From Liolophura sinensis (taxonomy: Eukaryota > Mollusca > Polyplacophora > Chitonida > Chitonidae): a stretch of 54,988 nucleotides of DNA. Below are positions 52,901 through 54,988 of the stretch, one piece after another. The notes below the pieces were generated by a model. That model did no database searches. It worked only from the letters and a program-made list of their open reading frames with translations, and had not been told where the DNA came from. Position numbers and translations under genes: made by a program. Numbering within the stretch: position 1 is the first letter of the stretch; each line of letters opens with the position of its first letter. The DNA is taken from contig NW_027018220.1 in assembly GCF_032854445.1 (NCBI RefSeq), positions 1 to 54,988 on the forward strand, given 5' to 3'.

Positions 52901-54988
52901 CTGGGCACGTGATTATGACTTAAATGATCATTCAATTGTCACCACAGCCAAAAGTATTGGTTGGAGAGCAACGCGGATTGCACCATTCGATTTGTCGTCA
53001 AAAAATACGTCGGATTAGCCTCTTACCAGCAGCACTGGAACAATTTTTCGAATTTTGCATTTTTACCTGGTCTTTTTGTTAATTGAAATCGGCTACACTG
53101 TACTATGTACCATCGCGACTGGTCATTACTATATTCAACTTTTGACTATAAGTTATGTGCCCTTCGGTAGCCCAGAAGACCTGAAATCTTTGGGCTAAGC
53201 CCATTTAACTCACCCAGCAATTGTCTTACTTCTAAGTCGAAGACAATCTCAATGTCTTTATATACGTGTAGAAAAACCACACCATTTGTACATAAAAAAA
53301 AACAAGGTACTTGATATAGTCTGCTGTAAAAAGTACAACTAAACACTCACCCACTTTTATAAGGTGCCAAAAGATGCGGAATTGGGCCAGGCATCGGCAG
53401 CTGTTGAAAAATTGCAAATTTCCCTGGTTTCCATGGAGTAAGAGCCGTTGCTGGGCACGTGATTATGACATCAATGATCATTCAATTGTCACTACAGCCA
53501 AAAGTATTGGTAGGAGAGCAACGCGGATTGCACCATTCGATTTCTCGTCACAAAATACGTCGGATTAGCCTCTTGCCAGCAGCACTGGAACAGTTTTTCC
53601 ACTTTTGCATTTTTACCTGGTCTTTTTGTTAATTGAAATCGGCTACACTGTACTCTGTACAATCGCGACTGGTCATTACTATATTCAACTTTTGACTATA
53701 AGTTATGTGCCCTTCGGTAGCCCAGAAGACCTGAAATCTTTGGGCCAAGCCCATTTAACTCACCCAGGAATTATCTTACTTCTAAGTGCAAGACAATCTC
53801 AATGTCTTTATCTACGTGTAGAAAAACCACACCATTTGTACATAAAAATCAAAAGGTACTTATTACATTCTGCTGTAAAAAGTACAACTGAACACTGACC
53901 CACTTCAGTAAGGTGCCAAAAGATGCGGAATTGAGCCAGGCATCGGCAGCTGTTGAAAAATTGCAAATTTCCCTGGTTTCCATGGAGTAAGAGCCGTTGG
54001 TATGTACATGATTATGACATCAATGATCATTCAATTGTCACTACAGCCAAAAGTATTGGTCTGAGAACAACGCGGTTTGCACCATTCGATTTCTCGTCAT
54101 AAAATACGTCGGATTAGCTTCTTACCAGCAGCACTGGAACATTTTTTTCCACTTTTGCATTTTTGCCTGGTCTTTTTGTTAATTGAAACCGGCTACACTG
54201 TACTCTGTACATTCGCGACTGGTCATTACTATATTCAACTTTTGACTATAAGTTATGTGCCCTTCAGTAGCCCAGAAGACCCGAAATCTTTGGGCCAAGC
54301 CCATTTAACTCACCCAGCAATTGTCTTACTTCTAAGTCCAAGACAATCTCAATGTCTTTATCTGCGTGTAGAAAAACCACACTATTTCTACATGAAAAAC
54401 ACAAGGTACTTGATACAGTCTGCTGTAAAAAGTACAACTTAACACTGACCCACATTTATAAGGTGCCAAAAGATGCGGAATTGGGCCAGGCATCGGCAGC
54501 TGTTAAAAAATTGCAAATATCCCTGGTTTCCATGGAGTAAGAGCCGTTGCTGGGCACGTGATTATGACATCAATGATATTTGAAGTGTCGCTACAGCCAA
54601 AAGTATTGGTCGGAGAGCAACGCGGATTGCACCATTCGATTTCTCGTCACAAAATACGTCAAATTAGTCTCTTACTAGTAGCACTGGAACAGTTTTTCCA
54701 CTTTTGCATTTTTGCCTGGTCTTTTTGTTAATTGAAACCGGCGACACTGTACTCTGTACAATCGCGACTGGTCATTACTATATTCAACATTTGACTATAA
54801 GTTATGTGCCCTTCGGTAGCCAGAAGACCTGAAATCTTTGGGCCATGCCCATTTAACTCACCCAGCAATTGTCTTATTTCTAAGTCCAAGACAATCTCAA
54901 TGTCTTTATCTACGTGTAAAAAAACCACACCATTTGTACATAAAAAACACAAGGTACTTGATACAGTCTGCTGTAAAAAGTACAACTA
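46562..54988 (+). repeat. Right irregular part of the array (u85-u100)
   Basis: Anchors are at 46562, 47115, 47663, 48213, 48763, 49313, 49861, 50410, 50959, 51509, 52058, 52607, 53157, 53707, 54257 and 54806. Spacing varies between 548 and 553 bp. Recognisable classes include N (u85), D-like (u86, u100), I-like (u88), K (u90), J (u94), O (u95), P-like (u96), H (u97), I (u98) and J (u99). u94 and u99 lie 2,748 bp (5 units) apart and share the J marks. u86 and u100 share GGGCCATGCCC and the CAAA(A)TTAGTCTC cassette. The last monomer is cut by the window end. Confidence 0.8.

Larger units (their letters stand above)
1..54988 (+). repeat. ~549-bp satellite array, 100 monomers, head-to-tail
   Basis: Every part of the window aligns by eye to one unit of about 549 bp. 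The anchor GTGCCC that follows TTAT occurs 100 times on the plus strand, first at 436 and last at 54806, and the mean spacing is 549.2 bp. No inverted monomer, interrupting transposon or unique sequence was seen. The window starts about 114 bases into a monomer and ends inside another, so both array edges lie outside. Orientation is arbitrary. Large-unit satellites of this kind are known from eukaryotic heterochromatin; the family itself I do not recognise. A multigene or rDNA-type array was considered, but no rRNA, snRNA, tRNA or histone signature is visible. Confidence 0.98.

Noticed and set aside
1-54988. The many open frames of 60-171 codons as protein-coding genes
   Set aside because: They repeat every monomer, overlap on opposite strands, shift frame through one-base indels and match no family I recognise. 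The longest arises from indels joining separate frames.
1-54988. CRISPR array or other bacterial repeat system
   Set aside because: The repeat is 549 bp with no spacer/repeat alternation, no cas-like genes and no bacterial gene context.
1-54988. rDNA, 5S, snRNA, tRNA or histone gene cluster
   Set aside because: No characteristic conserved stretch of these genes is visible in the monomer on either strand. The only tRNA-like resemblance is a weak box pair with wrong spacing.
1-54988. Tandemly arranged transposon or LTR elements
   Set aside because: No terminal repeats, target-site duplications, transposase, integrase or reverse transcriptase motifs were seen, and monomers join seamlessly.

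Overview
The whole window is one uninterrupted tandem satellite array, and I found no conventional gene. The repeat unit is about 549 bp. Using GTGCCC (after TTAT) as an anchor I counted 100 monomers, u1 at 436 to u100 at 54806, with mean spacing 549.2 bp. All are in the same orientation, and the array runs off both ends. A hand count on one monomer gives about 42% GC and about 16 CpG (observed/expected near 0.6). The size, the head-to-tail purity and the layered higher-order structure point to eukaryotic heterochromatin (centromeric, pericentromeric, subtelomeric or sex-chromosome). I cannot name the species or match the monomer to a known satellite family.

Monomers fall into recurring classes, told apart by linked variants. 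Letters are mine: A = GATTATAAG head with GGTATGCACGTG; B = GCATGTTTGCC head with TTGAACGTG; C = ACTATATGTTATG with CTACGCACGTG; D = AACATTTGACTTTAAG; E = GTATAAAGTAC with CATGAATAAGG; F = GACGTCAAAT with ACCAGACC; G = CACAAGTTACT; H = TTTATATACGTG; I = AAAATCAAAAGG; J = GTACATTCGCG with TTCAGTAGCC; K = CTTCTGTAGCC with CAGGTATAGG; L = ATATCAATGG; N = GACGTCAAAT with CTACGCACGTG; O = CCCACTACAGT; P = GGGCTAAGCGC with ACCAGACC. The order is not random. u26-u40 read roughly H I J K C E D F A B C D/E A B G; u41-u52 read H I J K C D G' L F A B C; u53-u59 and u60-u66 each read D E F A B G H; then I, G H I, J, I J; u74-u80 read K C D G' L F A.

Region by region: 1-6.5 kb is the most degenerate, with many one-base indels. 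6.5-14 kb contains a dimer duplication. 14-29 kb is a mosaic sharing long blocks with later regions. 28.9-40.2 kb holds three adjacent and partly nested young tandem duplications (7, 3 and 2 monomers) that are almost identical between copies. 39.1-44.1 kb is a second copy of 22.6-27.6 kb. 46.5-55 kb again has irregular spacing and more divergent monomers. This is the expected pattern of repeated unequal exchange in the middle of an array with older, less homogenised material towards the sides.

Open frames of 60-171 codons occur on both strands and repeat with the satellite. 549 is divisible by three, so frames survive from copy to copy. They overlap on opposite strands, break by one-base indels and resemble no protein family I recognise, so I do not call them genes. 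Each monomer carries conserved short palindromes, including a CACGTG E-box, and a T-run cluster after a weak RNA polymerase III box-like pair. Any function for these is inference.
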